64,000 bases of DNA from Apostichopus japonicus (taxonomy: Eukaryota; Echinodermata; Holothuroidea; Aspidochirotida; Stichopodidae), in contig NC_092568.1 of assembly GCF_037975245.1 (NCBI RefSeq), positions 23,667,501 through 23,731,500 on the forward strand, in the 5' to 3' direction. Each line of letters opens with the position of its first letter. Within the stretch, counting starts at the first letter, position 1. Shown here in pieces: positions 35,553 through 49,900 of the stretch. The position numbers were made by a program, and so were the translations under genes. The notes beneath the pieces are model-generated. The model was given only the letters and a program-made list of their open reading frames with translations. It had not been told where the DNA came from and ran no database searches.

Positions 35553-36765
35553 CAGCGACGTACCCAGGAATTTGCAAGGGGGGGGGGCATATTTTGTGAT
35601 TGATATGGGGGAGGGGTGTAACGGGAGGGGGACAGTCCCCCTCCCCTTTGAGACATTTTCGAACAATTGATGGTCCTTAGATGCGATCTGGTGCAATGTT
35701 TTGCCAGTTTCATCATTATCATGTGATATCATATTATCGGCAGATTTTGTTTCTTGTTTGAATTCTTTTACATGTTCTTTTACATATTACTTCAGAAAGA
35801 CAAACCCAGCGCTCTTTTACAATTTTTCCAGTAGGATGATTCTTGTTTATTGTCCAATGTCTGGACTTTAATACATTAACTGATGGACATAGGCGTAGGA
35901 GGCGGGGGCTGGGGGCTGCAGCCCCCAACTAAATATTTTTGAAAAAATTCGGGCAATATGCTGAGAATTTTTCGGGCAACTACTGAAAGAAATATAATTT
36001 GCAATGTGTTTTTGAATGGTTAAACTTATATTATTATTATCATTATTATTGAAACCGACTTGTCCAATAATTATAACCAATATGGAAGGGTAGTAACATG
36101 GCAAGTGATTGCAGGCGATGTAATAACCGATGAATGCTTAAATGATATACTCATTAAGATGTTGAACGCGCGCTCCGAAAAATTTTGCCCCCCCCCCCAA
36201 ATCAAATTGGTCTCCTACGCCTATGCTGATGGACAATATAAACTTTCATAATTTGTAAGACAGCCAGATTTGAAGTGGCCTAAAAACAAATATCGTTATC
36301 GCAGTGTATTTGCAGTGTAATAATTATTTATAGGAAACGCGTATCACGTGCGATTGCTAGCTTAGCTTCTTAACATGCTGTTCGTGCAACAACTTATAAC
36401 GAATCATACAGAAAGGATGAGAACGCAAGTTGTCGTCGTCGTTGTGCATACGGTTCGTGACACTCCATCGAGTACGGTTAGGTAGGCAATATGTATTTTA
36501 TTACGCAGTGGCCAACTGTCGATTTGTAATAGGCTATAGGCTAAATTTAGCTAATTTCATCTGCCAAACTAAGTAGCTGAATCAGTAGGCCTGAATGTTA
36601 CTACGATTATAATAGAGTGAACGGAGCCGACGAGTATTCAAGATCAAAAGAGCACTCACAAAATACCATGCCAAAAAAAAAAAAAACATTTTTTAACATT
36701 TTTTTCGACACTGAGAAGGGGGGGGGGGGCAGTTGCTCCCACTGCTCCCCCTGCCTACGTCCCTG
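35553..36765. mobile_element. hAT-like element, 1213 bp, carrying a nested MITE
   Basis: Begins CAGCGACGTACCCAGGAA and ends with the complement of CAGGGACGTAGGCAGGGGGA. The direct repeat CGGAGAAA flanks it exactly (35545-35552 and 36766-36773). The left interior shares the GGGAGGGGGACAGTCCCCCT hairpin and a TTAGATGCGATCTGGTGC motif with other elements here. A separate element at 35888-36224 has inserted into it. No transposase frame. Confidence 0.85.
35888..36224. mobile_element. Nested hAT-like MITE, 337 bp, with perfect 14-bp TIRs
   Basis: Begins CATAGGCGTAGGAG and ends CTCCTACGCCTATG, a perfect 14-bp inverted repeat. The direct repeat CTGATGGA flanks it exactly (35880-35887 and 36225-36232). 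It lies within the 35553-36765 element, so it inserted later. Confidence 0.9.
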
Positions 36766-36773
36766 CGGAGAAA

Positions 36774-38416
36774 TACGATAATCTTATAAGAGGAAAGTTT
36801 ACAAATCGCGCATGTGAAGACTGTGACTGACTGATCCACCAACATAGTAACAGCCTTACTTACAGACTGTTTGGTGAATCAAACAATATTGAATGAATGG
36901 GCACCAGGACTATATCCCCCTGCACCCTCACCTCTCGTCATGCCTGGTAATGACTAACTGGCCCACCTCAGACTAACGAACTGAGTGACCTAGCAACTCG
37001 GACAGGTAGGCTGGCTACTTGACCCATCGACTTTGTATGATCAACATTGTATATGTGAAAGAAATGCTAGACAATCAAGTAATCGAACTTTTGTCTGAAG
37101 TCCACGTTTCGATGAAACACAGACTTCCCACAGATAATAAATCAGTCGAATTTTGCAATGCCCCTATATGAGCCACTGTACCATCAGCAAAGTAAAATTC
37201 CAGCCCGAGACCCCACTCATTTCCTGCCCTCACGTTTTCATAACTTCCTAAAAATCCTACGCCACTGTTTCCCTTCAAGAATCTGCATGTGTAAATATTT
37301 TAATTATTATTAAAGATCTATGTATAGTATAAAGCAAATATTTGTGATTGCGATCTGCAAAATAAATGTATGCAATGGAGCATATATCAGATAAACGGTC
37401 GTATTACTGGCAATTTTAAATAATTGATTCAATAACATTAGCTTATATGCAGACGTTGAATTAGCCGTAAATTTATACGAGATTATGACATATTTGCATT
37501 GATATAAAAAAAAAAGTGTCACCTACCTCGAAATCGTTAGTTACTATAACTCTTATATAAAGACAACACACACTTTACTCGATTTGACGTTTGAATTGAA
37601 CAGCTGCAATCACCACCAACAACAAAAAAACTGTTTGAAAAATCCGTTTGTTTGGACGTCAAAGAGATATTTGGTCCTAAATTCAGTGTGATAGAACGCA
37701 CGCAGCGCTGAACTATGAAGCATATACCGAATAATATCTCTTTATATATAGTAAGTATAAACTGTTCATAAAGAGAAGGATATTGCAAAGCATCACGCAT
37801 GCGCTAAGAGGTGATAGGGTTTGTTGGCATAGTGTATAGTAAATAAATAAGTTGGCAGTTATCCAGAACTGCACACTTTCATTGAACGAAGTGTGTCGTC
37901 TTCATTGCAACCGTTCATATCATTCCATCACTGTCCTGCAATAAATACACAACCCAAATAGATAGTACATGGGAACAGGACAGCTGGATACAAACTTCTG
38001 CACTCGGAGTTGCCATGGGTTACATATCATTATAGTGATTGGATATATATATATATAGGCCTATATATGCGCGCCTGTTGGCTACCTTTTGAACTTTTAG
38101 ATCGGAAGGATAGGCCAACTACAGTCGTATATAAACCCTAAAACAATAATAATTTAGTTTAAAACAACTGCATGTGTAGGTCAGTACAGCAAATATCTCC
38201 CGCGGGTTAGACGTACAGGCAAAATATAACTGAGTATATAAGAAAATGTAAGCGATTGATTACATCAGGTGTACCTCATAGAAAGATACCCCCCCCCCAT
38301 ATCCTCTTGTCTAAAAGGTCGACAGTATTGGCCTCAAATGTCAGACTGCCAAAAAATCGCTGGCAATTTTTCAAGAGTTCTTTCGTTGTAGTTCTGATTC
38401 TTCGAAGATGTAATAA
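36774..38416. other. Region downstream of LYPLAL1, no gene recognised
   Basis: Holds whatever 3' UTR LYPLAL1 has. I cannot fix a poly(A) site. Minus-strand frames at 37075-37800 show no known motif. Confidence 0.4.
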
Positions 38417-38635
38417 TCAAACGTTTAATATTTTTGAGAGCCATTCTTCTAATAATCTCAGTTCTTGAACGCCTAATTCATGGTGAAGTCTCGGGAACTC
38501 GTGAAAGACGGTCGAAACTCCTAAGCTCTCCAGAGCCTTTACTGTGTCAACTCCCCAATCAAACAAGACCAGAGGGTCCTTACCTCCATGTGCGGCAAAT
38601 AAGGGAGGAAGACCATTTTTGACTTGTTTCACTTC
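38417..38635 (-). CDS. LYPLAL1: LYPLAL1 exon 5, terminal coding exon
   Basis: Acceptor TTTGCAG|. Encodes [20 protein letters not shown] through the LHHELG motif to SKILNV and a TGA stop. It contributes the Asp and His of the triad. Confidence 0.94.
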   Translation of the reverse strand, partial: EVKQVKNGLPPLFAAHGGKDPLVLFDWGVDTVKALESLGVSTVFHEFPRLHHELGVQELRLLEEWLSKILNV

Positions 38636-40910
38636 CTGCAAAGAGAGCAACAGCATAATAAAACGAAGGAATGAGAATCAGAGAACAGTAAAAATACAAT
38701 CAATCAACCAAACCCCACCCCCTACCCCCCCCCTTCGCCAAATGTTTTGTGTGTTTCATTAGTCTGTTACCATTTAGTATGTTTTTGCTGTTATTTTAAG
38801 ACAATTGATTGCTGTTATAAGCCATAGATAAATGCATTGAAAATTTGATATCATACATAATTCGAAGCCTGGGAATGTTTTAAAGTGACAAAATTAATTG
38901 TAGAAAATCAACGTGAACCCTTGTACCTTTACCTGATATATTATAGAGTCCTTATTGATGAAACTAGACAATGAAAACACACCGGCTATGTCCCTGTGAA
39001 AACGGTAAGCTAAATGGTAGGCTAGGGCGCCACCCATTGAGAAACCGCCTGTCGACAAAAAAAAAAAGATTGAATAAACGAACGAATAAATGAAAGTCAG
39101 TCAGAAAGTCAGTAAGCTATACAACCTTAGTGCAAGAACATCACAGATCATCGCTTTGGTATAACTACCACGTACACTGACAAACTTGATGCCCCACTTA
39201 CCGAGTACCAAAAAAGCTTTTCAGCTTTTGACCTTGCAAACGATCAGTATATAATGAAATTGGTATATGCATATATACAGGCGCGTATCCAGGGGGGGGG
39301 GCGTTGGGGGCGCGCGCCCCCCGGTAAGAAAAAGAGGAGAAAAGGGAAAAAAGAGGGGGGAAAAGAGGAGGAAGGAGAGGAAGGAAGGGAAAAGAAAAAG
39401 AAGAGGGAGAGAAAAAAGAGAAAAGGAGGGAGTAGAAGAAAAACGCCTAGACCTCGGGAAGAGAAAGAGGAACAGTCATAATTACAGCTCTGATCCCTAT
39501 TATATACACAGGGTAGCCAGTGACGGATCGAGGATTTCGGAAGGGGCGTGCGCCTCAGCTTACCCCTTACACCGACAACTCCATTTTGACGTTTCCATAT
39601 TCCCTCTCTCACTAATATATAGATATATACTATATATAGTATATCATGACGCGTGTGTGTATGGACGCCTTAAACAATTGTAAAATTGTGCTATGAAACC
39701 AACTGTGGCTGGTCTTGAACTCGACCGAGTCGTCGGGGAACATGACTCGGTATTAGCCCAGGATCTATATGCGAACTGCACTAGACATATGTCTTTCGAT
39801 GCAACACTGTCATGCAGAGTTAAAATGGTATACAACGCGAACTGAATGCTAATTGTTACCCCACCCCTAGTACCGTAACTCATACAATGAATCTAAAAAT
39901 AAATTCCGCATGCGATTTGAGAATTGAGCACATTTCTTGTGAATATCATGTAGTGGATCCAAAGGCGTATCATAGCCGGCGGGGGGGGGGGGGGGACGCA
40001 CCCATCACTTCTTGAGATTATTCCCATCTGCATGAAAACGCGCGCCCCCCCCAACCCTACGCCCATCCCTCTAATCGCTTCCCGATGAGTTACAAAACCA
40101 GACCCATCGTATACAAGTCTACTTGGATTATTTTTTTCCCTGATTTTTTTTCTGCAGACGCCCATGCATTTCCCCAAACTAAATTTCTAAAGCCACGAGA
40201 TCTAAAACTTAAGGAGGTATGGGAGCATCATTGGGTCTGGGAAATGTTGTTTCCGGCGATCTGGGAGTAGTATTTGCCAAAAGTTTCTTGTACGCTCCGC
40301 GCGAACCCATGGTCGCGCTCCGCTTAGATAGTATCAGAGAACAGACACGCGTCCCCACCATTATCCAAGAGTGATCTGCGCCCATGCATCAATATGTTAA
40401 CTGTGTCTGAATTTTCGAAATTTTCCTGACAAACATTCCTAAACATGGAGGTTTTTCTGTATTGGCTGTCCATAGATGAAATTTTGTGCAACATTATGGG
40501 TATGTTTTGAAGTGAATTGATTTCACGAGAAGTGTGAATTTTCAAATTCTGAACGAATAATGGGCTTAAAACCTTGAAAAGTGGGGCTGACGGGTATTCT
40601 GGGCCGCGACGTAGAATCACCTACAAAAGCAATGATTCACAGGAGATGCGATAAGGTTGAACATGATGTGTGACTGGTGACAATCTTCAAAAAGGTTACG
40701 GATGGAGAAAAAAAATATTTGGAAAATACTTAGTTTCTCAGGCAATAGTGAACATCTAGTTGGGCATTTTCAAGCCCGAGATGTGCCATTTCCGGTGATC
40801 TGGGGGGTGTCAAAACCAGAAATTTTCTTGTACGCTGCGCGCCAACCGATGGTGGCGCTCCGCTTAGATAGTAATTCGCGCCCCCGGGTTAGAAAATCCT
40901 GGATATGCCC

Positions 40911-40953
<43 letters not shown>

Positions 40954-43900
40954 CATACAAACTAACAGCATATAATGTAATTGGTAAACAAGTTTAATGG
41001 CTGATTTATACATGCATGCAATTATATAAATATATAAAAATTATATATAAAATTGAAATCGCAGTGAGTTGGAAATAAATATATGTATTAATAAACGTGA
41101 CCTCGACATGGTTCCCCCCCCCACCCCAGCCATTCCATGTGGATAGCATTCAGTATTATCCTTACCTATTACTATTTTATTTTTTGATATTCCGGAGTCA
41201 GCCTCTTCCCTTAAAATCTTTCCAACCTCTTCACATGCTATGTCAACGCTTTCTATACACTCATCTGCAGTCGGTGCTATTTTCTTTCTATCAAACCAAA
41301 CATTGGAAAGAGCACCGTTCATCGGGGAGTAAGGTCTGTGAATAAGGATAACAACATCTGATTGCCAATGTGTGAGTGGGGTGGGGGGGGGGTGGAACTA
41401 ACGGTGAGGAGAAAAGAGAGAGTGGAAACATCAAAATGAAATCACAAACAACAGAAATGGAAACATTTGGGATTGACCATTGATGTACAAACGAAATTGC
41501 ATAGACAACATATTCTCTTGCAATTACTGTTAAACTAGAGAGGTCCTTATTCACGGATTCGTGTCTATAACTTCTGAACAAAGAAACGTCTTAGAAAAGA
41601 AACGATTGATGGTATTTTGTCCGCATATACAGAGGATACCACGCACAATGATATGCCATGTAGAACGGGGATACCATTTAGGATGGGGCCACCATCTGGA
41701 GTGGAGATACCATGTAAATTGGGGGTATATGTAGGATGGGATATCGCGAAGAGTAAGGATATGATGTAGGATAGGGATACCATGTAGGGTGGGATACCAT
41801 GTTGGATGGATGGGCATACCATACAGAATTGTCATCATGTAATGTTTTCATTTAAGAAGTTAAAGTAAATTTAGATATGAATCGTTCATTGAATAGTTAA
41901 TTTGTTTTTCTTTAGCTTCTTTTGCATTTCTTTTTATTATAATTTGATATTTGTATCAACCTTTGAAGTTTATAAGATGGCTACTGGAGGATCTTGCTCG
42001 GGAATGGTTCTGGTCAAAGTACACTGGCGACATTTCATCATTTAACATTATCAGTATTACACATTACACTGCTTACCTTAAAGGGGCTGTTGGGAAAATC
42101 AACTTTGTGTTTTTTACTTCAAGGTCTCTTCGAAGTAATGTTTCGATCCAGCCCCTTACTCCACTGCCCGTATCACCTGCGTGAAAGAAAGAAAGAAGGA
42201 AATATAGTATATATATATTGATATTTATCGACGCTTCTTGTGAAAATTAAAGAAGACAAAAACCCTTGCCATCACCCATCGCTCTGTGTGATAGAGATAA
42301 CTGTCATCAACAAATTCCTCAAGCAGCTAAGAAAAATCTTCCTCCATTTGGCATATATTTGCAGATTTTATGTTTCGTAACACACAAAGCTGAAGACTTG
42401 GTCAAGTCTAAATATGATACCATTGAGCCACATGTATTGTGCTTCAATATTTTATGTATTTCCTTATTTGTTACGTTTCTATAAATAGAGATGTTTTGTT
42501 GTTGTTTGTTTTTTGCGAATTGTGAATCTAAAATGTTCATTAACCTTTTAACATGGCCTATAAGAATGGCGTTGGTTAAATTGTTAACACTGTTCAATAT
42601 ATGTGAGATGTACCCATAAAGGAGGAATAACATAACTATATCTCGTATACATGCTACAGCATGATAAGGACATGGCTGCATGGAGACTGGCCTGCGGGGT
42701 GGAAATCATTGCAGTTCAAATCCACATGTCCGTTATTGAAGCAATCATAACATTAACTGAACGTATAAATATCAATTTCTCGTCTTGCAAAGCAACAAGA
42801 AGAGAATCCATCGGAAAACTAAAAAGCATAATTACCTTCGGCTTCAGCAGGAATTTTTTCACTTATTAGCTCTTTTGGTAGACGGCGCAGGCGGGGGGGG
42901 GGGGGTGGCGGCAGGGAAGGGGAAGCTTAAGTTATTCATATTCCTGTACTCCGAACATCCCTAAGGCTCTTCGGGAATTGTGGATGAAAACAATGGTGTT
43001 CCTCAACTATAGCAAAACCTACACATAAATCTCATTGACAGTATAGGCCTATTTATTTAATCAAAACATTTATATCACTCGTACTGTTATATGTCAGATT
43101 ATATCATATTCCGTCCAGGTATACGTTTATACATAGGCAGTGCTGTACGATTAAAGCATCCATGCCAAAAACACGTGTTGGTGTTTTGCCAGCGAAGAGT
43201 GTACGACTCCACAAGTTGTAGGTCAAATCCCTTCGTCATTCCTATACACTATTATAATGCCGGACATTGAGAGTTGGTCATCTTCTACTCTCTAAAACAA
43301 ACAGTATGGCAGTTTCTTACGTATTAAACAACAATATCTAATCAATCTCAATTCTATACCAATTTGAGAAACTATGTTTCTTTGGGCGGTGCCGAATTTT
43401 TTAAAACTTTTTAAAAATAAATTTGGTTCCTAGTTTTATCATGAGCAAATTTTAACCAAAGTCTGTCTACTTCTTACCCCCCCCCCCCCAACTGCTGGGA
43501 CAGAGAAGAAGAAAACAAGCAACGTGCTTTAAGAGTCTGACGGTCGGGCAAAAAAAATTAACAGAAAATACCGTTTAGATTGATTGATCAGATAATATTT
43601 GAAATGCCCCGTTCCTTATTGAAAAGATGTCCTCGCATCACATCCAGGCATCTATTTGATCATAAGCATAGTTGACATTTCAAAGAGCGTCGAGACTCTT
43701 TTTATGTCATTACAGGAAGAATTTAAGAAACCCCAAACCACAGCCATCAAACTATCTGGTATCGAGATGCAGTTACAACAAAGTTCTGAACTGCTTAAGA
43801 AATGATGGGCTCATTTCCCCAATATACAAGACGGGCGGGGGCTTAGCAAATCTAATATCACAGCGTCACTACAAATTCTTCTTTCTTATAACAGATTGTA

Positions 43901-46900
43901 ATTTTAGTGTTCTTCCAGAACCTTTGCCCTTTTATGTCAACTACTCTAAAGTCTTAAACAAATTTGGCTGAACTGATAACATCTGTAGAGTGACCTTCAA
44001 GATCGCTCATTTTGATAAGAGAGCTAATTATTGGTCAGTATGGCAACTGGTGCTGTATAATATACTAGTTCACCGGTAAATAAAGCGTGTAGCTAAAGTA
44101 AGCAAAACAGACACTACATACACTGACATATACATTAGTACGTACACATGCATGCACACACTAACAAACACATATACCTATACATGCACGCATATGGCAT
44201 ACATACTCAAAAACATACATTTTCCAGTGACGAACCCCATCTTCGTCGGCCTCCACAAAATATTCCCTTACCCACCCCACCCCGCCGGCCCGCCCCATAT
44301 TCCCCACCCACCCCATGACTCGACACGAATCAAATGACTATAGTTGTGCAGCTCAGGTTGACATTTTGAACTCACTTTTGAAACTGTTTGCATCGTTTCC
44401 GTCGCTACATCCCTCGAAACGGCACAGCCAACGTAAGGTCAGTTGAATAGTTCATGAGAAGAAAATTTACCGAATTCAAAGAAATGTCTAAAGGTGATTA
44501 TTGTCGGAACATGTGCAACGTGGATCCCTCTAAAGTCTGGATCTACGCCAAGTTAAATTTCTACCAAGTGATTATCACACCCCTTAAAGATGTTGTGTTT
44601 GGAAAGTTGTATATCGTTCTACGTTAACAACAAGTGAGCGGTGGCTTTCATAACTCAATCGTTTGCTTGAAATTATGAAATATTGATTTACTTCACTTTT
44701 TTAATTGATCTGTATACGGTATCTTTCGTGGCTGGGAGTGAATAGATTTTGAGTGTTTTATGGGAAGAAAGACCCATTCACTGCGATTGGTCTGTGGAAT
44801 ACGCCGATTCTAGTTTAAAAATGCACTGTTCGATCCGCATTATTCAATCCTGATAAACTTGATACGGCTATGTCAATTTGTCAAAGCGTGTGGTGTCTCT
44901 GTTTGTGATTTCTGTTGAATTTATTCGTTCATTACTCCTTAACCCGAAGTAAGTTTGAAGTAGATGTTATTCATTAAACCACTTAAACTTTATTCAGGGA
45001 TCTTATTTATATATGAACAGTATATGAAAGACTACAGCAAGGTCACGAAGCTGACGAGGGCCACAGGACGGGAATAGAATGCATAATTAAAATGTGATTA
45101 CGAAAGCTTAAAAAGGAGACACAAATCCAACAATTATCATTGGTCTAAATGATAAAGAGATAACTGTCATGAACAACATCCCTAAAAGTTCTTCTACAGA
45201 CAGATCTCTTAGCTCATATAAGCTAAATATGACGGTTTAGTTTGTGTCTACTTTAACTAACATCCAATAAGGTGGAAATCATTGACGTAACAATAAAAAT
45301 CTCAAGTATTTACTTTTGAGGTCAAATGTTTGAATAACTGTAAGGTGTTATCAACATTATCACACGATACATCTATATATATATCCATACCCAAGACGCC
45401 GTACCAAAAGCGATAGACCGTTCGTGTATATGGAAACAAATTAAACACGTAGGCTGCATATAGTCACATGTTCTTTCGCGTGACAAAATCCCCGACAATC
45501 ACTGACGACAAATCGTGGAAGTCAAAGAGTACAGTATGATTCATCATTTTCATGATCAAATAACATACAAAAGGTATATAACTTGATATCCCGAACGCTG
45601 TTTGGGGCTTCACAATCGTGCGAACGAAAATAACAAACAAACAAACAAGCATCTTAATCCTATTTTAATATTAAACATAGATAAGGCAAGATACAAAACA
45701 AAAAGGAACTGTTAGGTCATCGACCTGTTATAGTGGTGTAAATAGGCAGAGTATTTATTTCAAAAGAAATATTTGTAATTACAATTAAACATTCTTTCAT
45801 ATCAGGATGTAACTTATATATGTCCCTCGTATAAGAAAAAAATAACAAGTCTGATATTAAGATGTAATACGGTCAGTTGCAAATTATCTTCATCAAATGT
45901 ATTTTTTAATATTGCAATTTTCCCTCCTTCTTATTGTTTTTTTTTAAAGTTTGGACTAATTTTATGAATGTATCAATCTAGCAATGTCCAACAAAGTCAC
46001 TGATTCAATCACCACTTGTCAGATGAACTGAATTAATAACCTTTTCTAATAAGGTATATGTTATTACTCAGTTAAATTGACTATGTAACAGTCTTGGTAC
46101 CGCACCCTCCCATCCCTCATCCCTACGACCTTGTTTCTTGTGAAATACTGCGGAAACAAAATCGCATGTGGTGCTGTGAACATTATTTTGCATAACAGTT
46201 TAATTATGCAATATACCAGAAAAAAAGTATCCCCTGAATTGAAAATTAAGTCGGCTCACAATAGTTTACTATACTGCAGGGATGGCATCATGCACTTGCA
46301 AAAATATTGTTAGATATAAACCTCCTCACAAAGTCTCTCTTCCACACTGTCTGTATATTGTTGCATCATAGCCAGCCACAAACTGAGCAATTCCCTACTA
46401 AATGTTGTTTTATGATACTATAGATATATTGACCTGACATGTTATTAAATCCATAAACTCAAGTGTTCTGATATATATGAGGGGATCTACTTGAAAAGTA
46501 CAGGTATACAATTCAAAACAGCCTTACTTCTCTAACATTATCCTGTTTACAAGCAAGATTTTCAGATAGTGGAGATCTAAACTTTTAGTAGAGGCTGTTA
46601 CGTGGTTTTGTATATATACACAATAAATGGAGCAACAAAGGCTTCAGTGAAAAACTTGATGTTTCTGTTAAAGTACCGGTGGGACTTCCAGTTTAAAGGA
46701 CGAAACAAAACTTTGAAATAAAATTGATAGTATTGGTATAAAAAAGAAGGTAAATTTCAGTTAAGAAAGAAGAAAAGAGAAAGAGACTTTTAAGCATTCG
46801 TCGTAGCTTTGCATGCCAGTATCTCTGCAAAATGCTGAGTTATTAAGTAAATAATGGGATAAGTATTTTCCAGATCCTTTATCATAATTTTTAAGTCTCT

Positions 46901-49900
46901 ATGTTTAACTATCTCAGTGGTTCCAAAGATCGTAATTGACATACGTCACATGAGCAGATTGTATTGTAGCCCATACTTCATAGTTAACTTATATTTTTGC
47001 ATAGAGCCCATATTTCAGTGGAAAACTTGTATTCAAAATGGCTGCGCCCATGAGTTGTTAGATGTAATAGTTGTAATCTCATTTTTCAAAAAGATGAATT
47101 TCTTGCACTGTAAAATATGTACACCTTTTAATCATAACTTTGGAAAGTTAGCTAAATTGCAACCATTGTTATAGCTCTGCCACTTTAGTATTACAAGTTG
47201 AGGATATATGGTTATAAGGGGAATAACCGACAACGGTTATTACTTATTGGAGGAATAACTGGCATATTTGTTTCTGCTTTTTCAATGAATTATTTTCATG
47301 TTAATTCCTAATCAGAATTGTGGATGTTCACTGTGTGCATGGTACCATGCATTTAAAGGAGTCATACCTGTAATTTATCATTACATTTAAAGGCATATTC
47401 AAGATATCTAAATAACTTTTAAAGGAGCATTCTCATCATTCTTATTTCAATGTAAGTGTCCCTAAATGGCACTTTCATTTTCCAAAGTGTCTTACCAAGT
47501 TGTTTTCCATGCTGCGATCCTTATTCCCGTAATGTTAAGACACTTTTGAGAGGTAAATGCAGAGCTCCCAACTGACCCGCAATTCGCAGGTTGGACCCGC
47601 ATTCTAACACCCAAACCCGCTGACCCGCGCAAGCGTCCGAAAACCTGCATTTTAATTGTCAAGTATACATAAACAAATTGCATCAAATTTTGACTTAGCA
47701 ACCATCATTTCTTTAGCATTTAGCATAATAGAGTATGAAACCTCCTTTACAGCATCATTTGAACCTTAAATTAGCCTATATTTCTTTTCGTTGGGGCGAG
47801 CAGCGAACATTTTCATGCCACGGGAAAGAATGAATTATATCACCTACTATTCAATTTATTGATACACACCAAAAAAATTTTGGGTGACAAAAGCCTTTCT
47901 AAGTGCCACCATTTTACATGTAGGCATCACCAGGATTCCAAAAAAAATCAAAAGGGGAGGGGGACATACCCTCCCCTTAAACCCCTCCCCCAGGGCGGCG
48001 ATTTGTGGCATGGACCAGCATTTGCCTTCTCAAGAGTTAGGAGCTATGTAAATGGCTTTCACTTATGAGACATTGTATTTTTTTTCCACTTCCTTTTAAT
48101 TTACGTAGAGCTCACTAGTACAGCGTAAGAGAACTTGCTGGTAGGAGCAATATGTGGACGAGAACCAAAGCTAACATGTCCATTTCATTCTTGTTGTCAC
48201 GAAGAACAGAGCTCCTATCACCCCACCCCTCAGGAATGTCACCACCGAGCATCCTTTCCTCTAGCTTTACACTACATTAATATGTATTGTGACTTATAAT
48301 GCAGCTGTAGAAAAAGTCAAGCAAAGGATAATTAACTGATCATTAATTATCACTGGTGCTAAAAGCCTGTGACAAATCACTATGATTTAGAGGTTCAATC
48401 ACCTTTTCTACAAGTTTTCAGTCCTTATCTATGAATAAGTCATCTTTCAGTTTACAGAGTGGATTGAAACAATAACAAGTTACGTTATAATCATGTAACG
48501 TTGACCAGTGTCTCCCGAAGTCCAGCTGCTTGAACTAATAAAAATCTTTAACACATATCATGACAAAAATCGGAGAAGAGGTTGATGACTGGTTGATCTA
48601 TTATTTATTGATTTATAAAAGTCGATCTTTGATTCACTGGCATATGAATTTACCACAGATTACGGCATTGACAGACTTTACAGAGACTTTGATAAGCAGT
48701 TAATAGAAATGGTACAGGAACTGTCTGTACACTTAAGCAGTAGCACAGTTACGCACTTAGGAAGTTACGCAGTTAGGTAGTTACACAGTTACGCAACTAT
48801 GCACTTACGCAGTTACGCAGTTGCGCAGTTACGCAGTTACGCTAACTCATGGAGGCATACAAGATATTTTGTTGGGGCTCACTCAACAACAGGCTTAAAG
48901 ACTTAACCAGTTTAGATTACTAAATAAAACATCTCTTTTTGAATCACAACCGAACCAGTACGTGGGTAAATGCATTTACAGATGAAGGATAATACTAGCG
49001 TTTGTTGAGCCTCCTAGTGAAGTCGAAATTACAATTATCGAACCCCCTATAGAAAGTGACAACAAATATGATGTCTTAAAAATACACCCTACAGTAGTTT
49101 CTTGTTACTTAAATGCACTTAACGCAACGATAGTTTTCTTAGAATTCCCTAGGTGTACGAACAATATCCCCCGTCACCCCAAAGATACCCGATTTAATCT
49201 TTCCTAAGACAAACAATTAAACCTAGAAGTCATGCCAAGCACATAATCGTGTGATAGAATAATACCAGTTAAGTGGTAGCAACTTACACAAAATAGGTGG
49301 TTCCCTCAGTTCTTTCTCTGTCAGAGGCCAATCTCGGAATACCTCGTGAGTGTGGTGAGCTAAAACTAATAAAACAATCTGCGCTACCACTAACAAGGGG
49401 AAACATCTCAAAATTCGGGTGCTGATTCAGCAAGATTTATAAACAAACAGGGGTACTGTACGATTTTCATTGGCTGTCCCCACCTGCAACTCGCAAAAGC
49501 TCTACACATATTTTTTAGAGAGGGGCCATCGACGGGTAGAACTGAGGGAACGCTCAATCCTAAAACGAATATCAACAACAATTTACTTAAAGGGATACAT
49601 TTCCGTTACAATCAATTCAAGGAATTTGGAATCTTAAAAAAATCTTTCTTTGAGGGTGTTTTTGAAGTCCTCTTTTAACACCTATGAGTTTGACAAATAG
49701 GCATAGATCTGTACAGGGCCATATGAGGTACAAGGTCCACCTAGGTTGCATATATAAATCCTGAATGAATACTTGACTTGATTGAGGTCACAAAGTCTGT
49801 TTGCACTATTTAAAATTCTTAGGGGTTGAGGTTATTTTCAAAGGTCAGTTACAAAAGGCATGAAGGTAACTTTAAGTTCAAAAAGATGTTTTCCATGTTA

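Larger units (their letters stand above)
39278..40913. mobile_element. Candidate large TIR element (about 1.6 kb) in LYPLAL1 intron 3
   Basis: Begins CAGGCGCGTATCCAGG and ends with the complement of CAGGGGCATATCCAGG (13 of 16 match). The flanks CATATATA and TATATATA are compatible with an 8-bp duplication but lie in AT repeats, so they are weak support. Inside are a purine-rich tract (39330-39480), an end-like CAGTGACGGATCGAGG at 39518 and two copies of the TGTACGC...CGCTTAGATAG repeat. It may be a composite of several insertions. Confidence 0.5.
39049..41165. other. LYPLAL1 intron 3, mostly one transposon-like insertion
   Basis: Intron between exons 4 and 3, largely occupied by the 39278-40913 candidate element. 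The remainder is AT-rich and has no exon. LYPLAL1 intron 2 (41336-42076) holds only the GGGATACCATG minisatellite. Confidence 0.6.

Noticed and set aside
39960-40080. Small TIR element suggested by AAAGGCGTATCATAGCC and CCCTACGCCC
   Set aside because: The ends match poorly and no 8-bp duplication is present.
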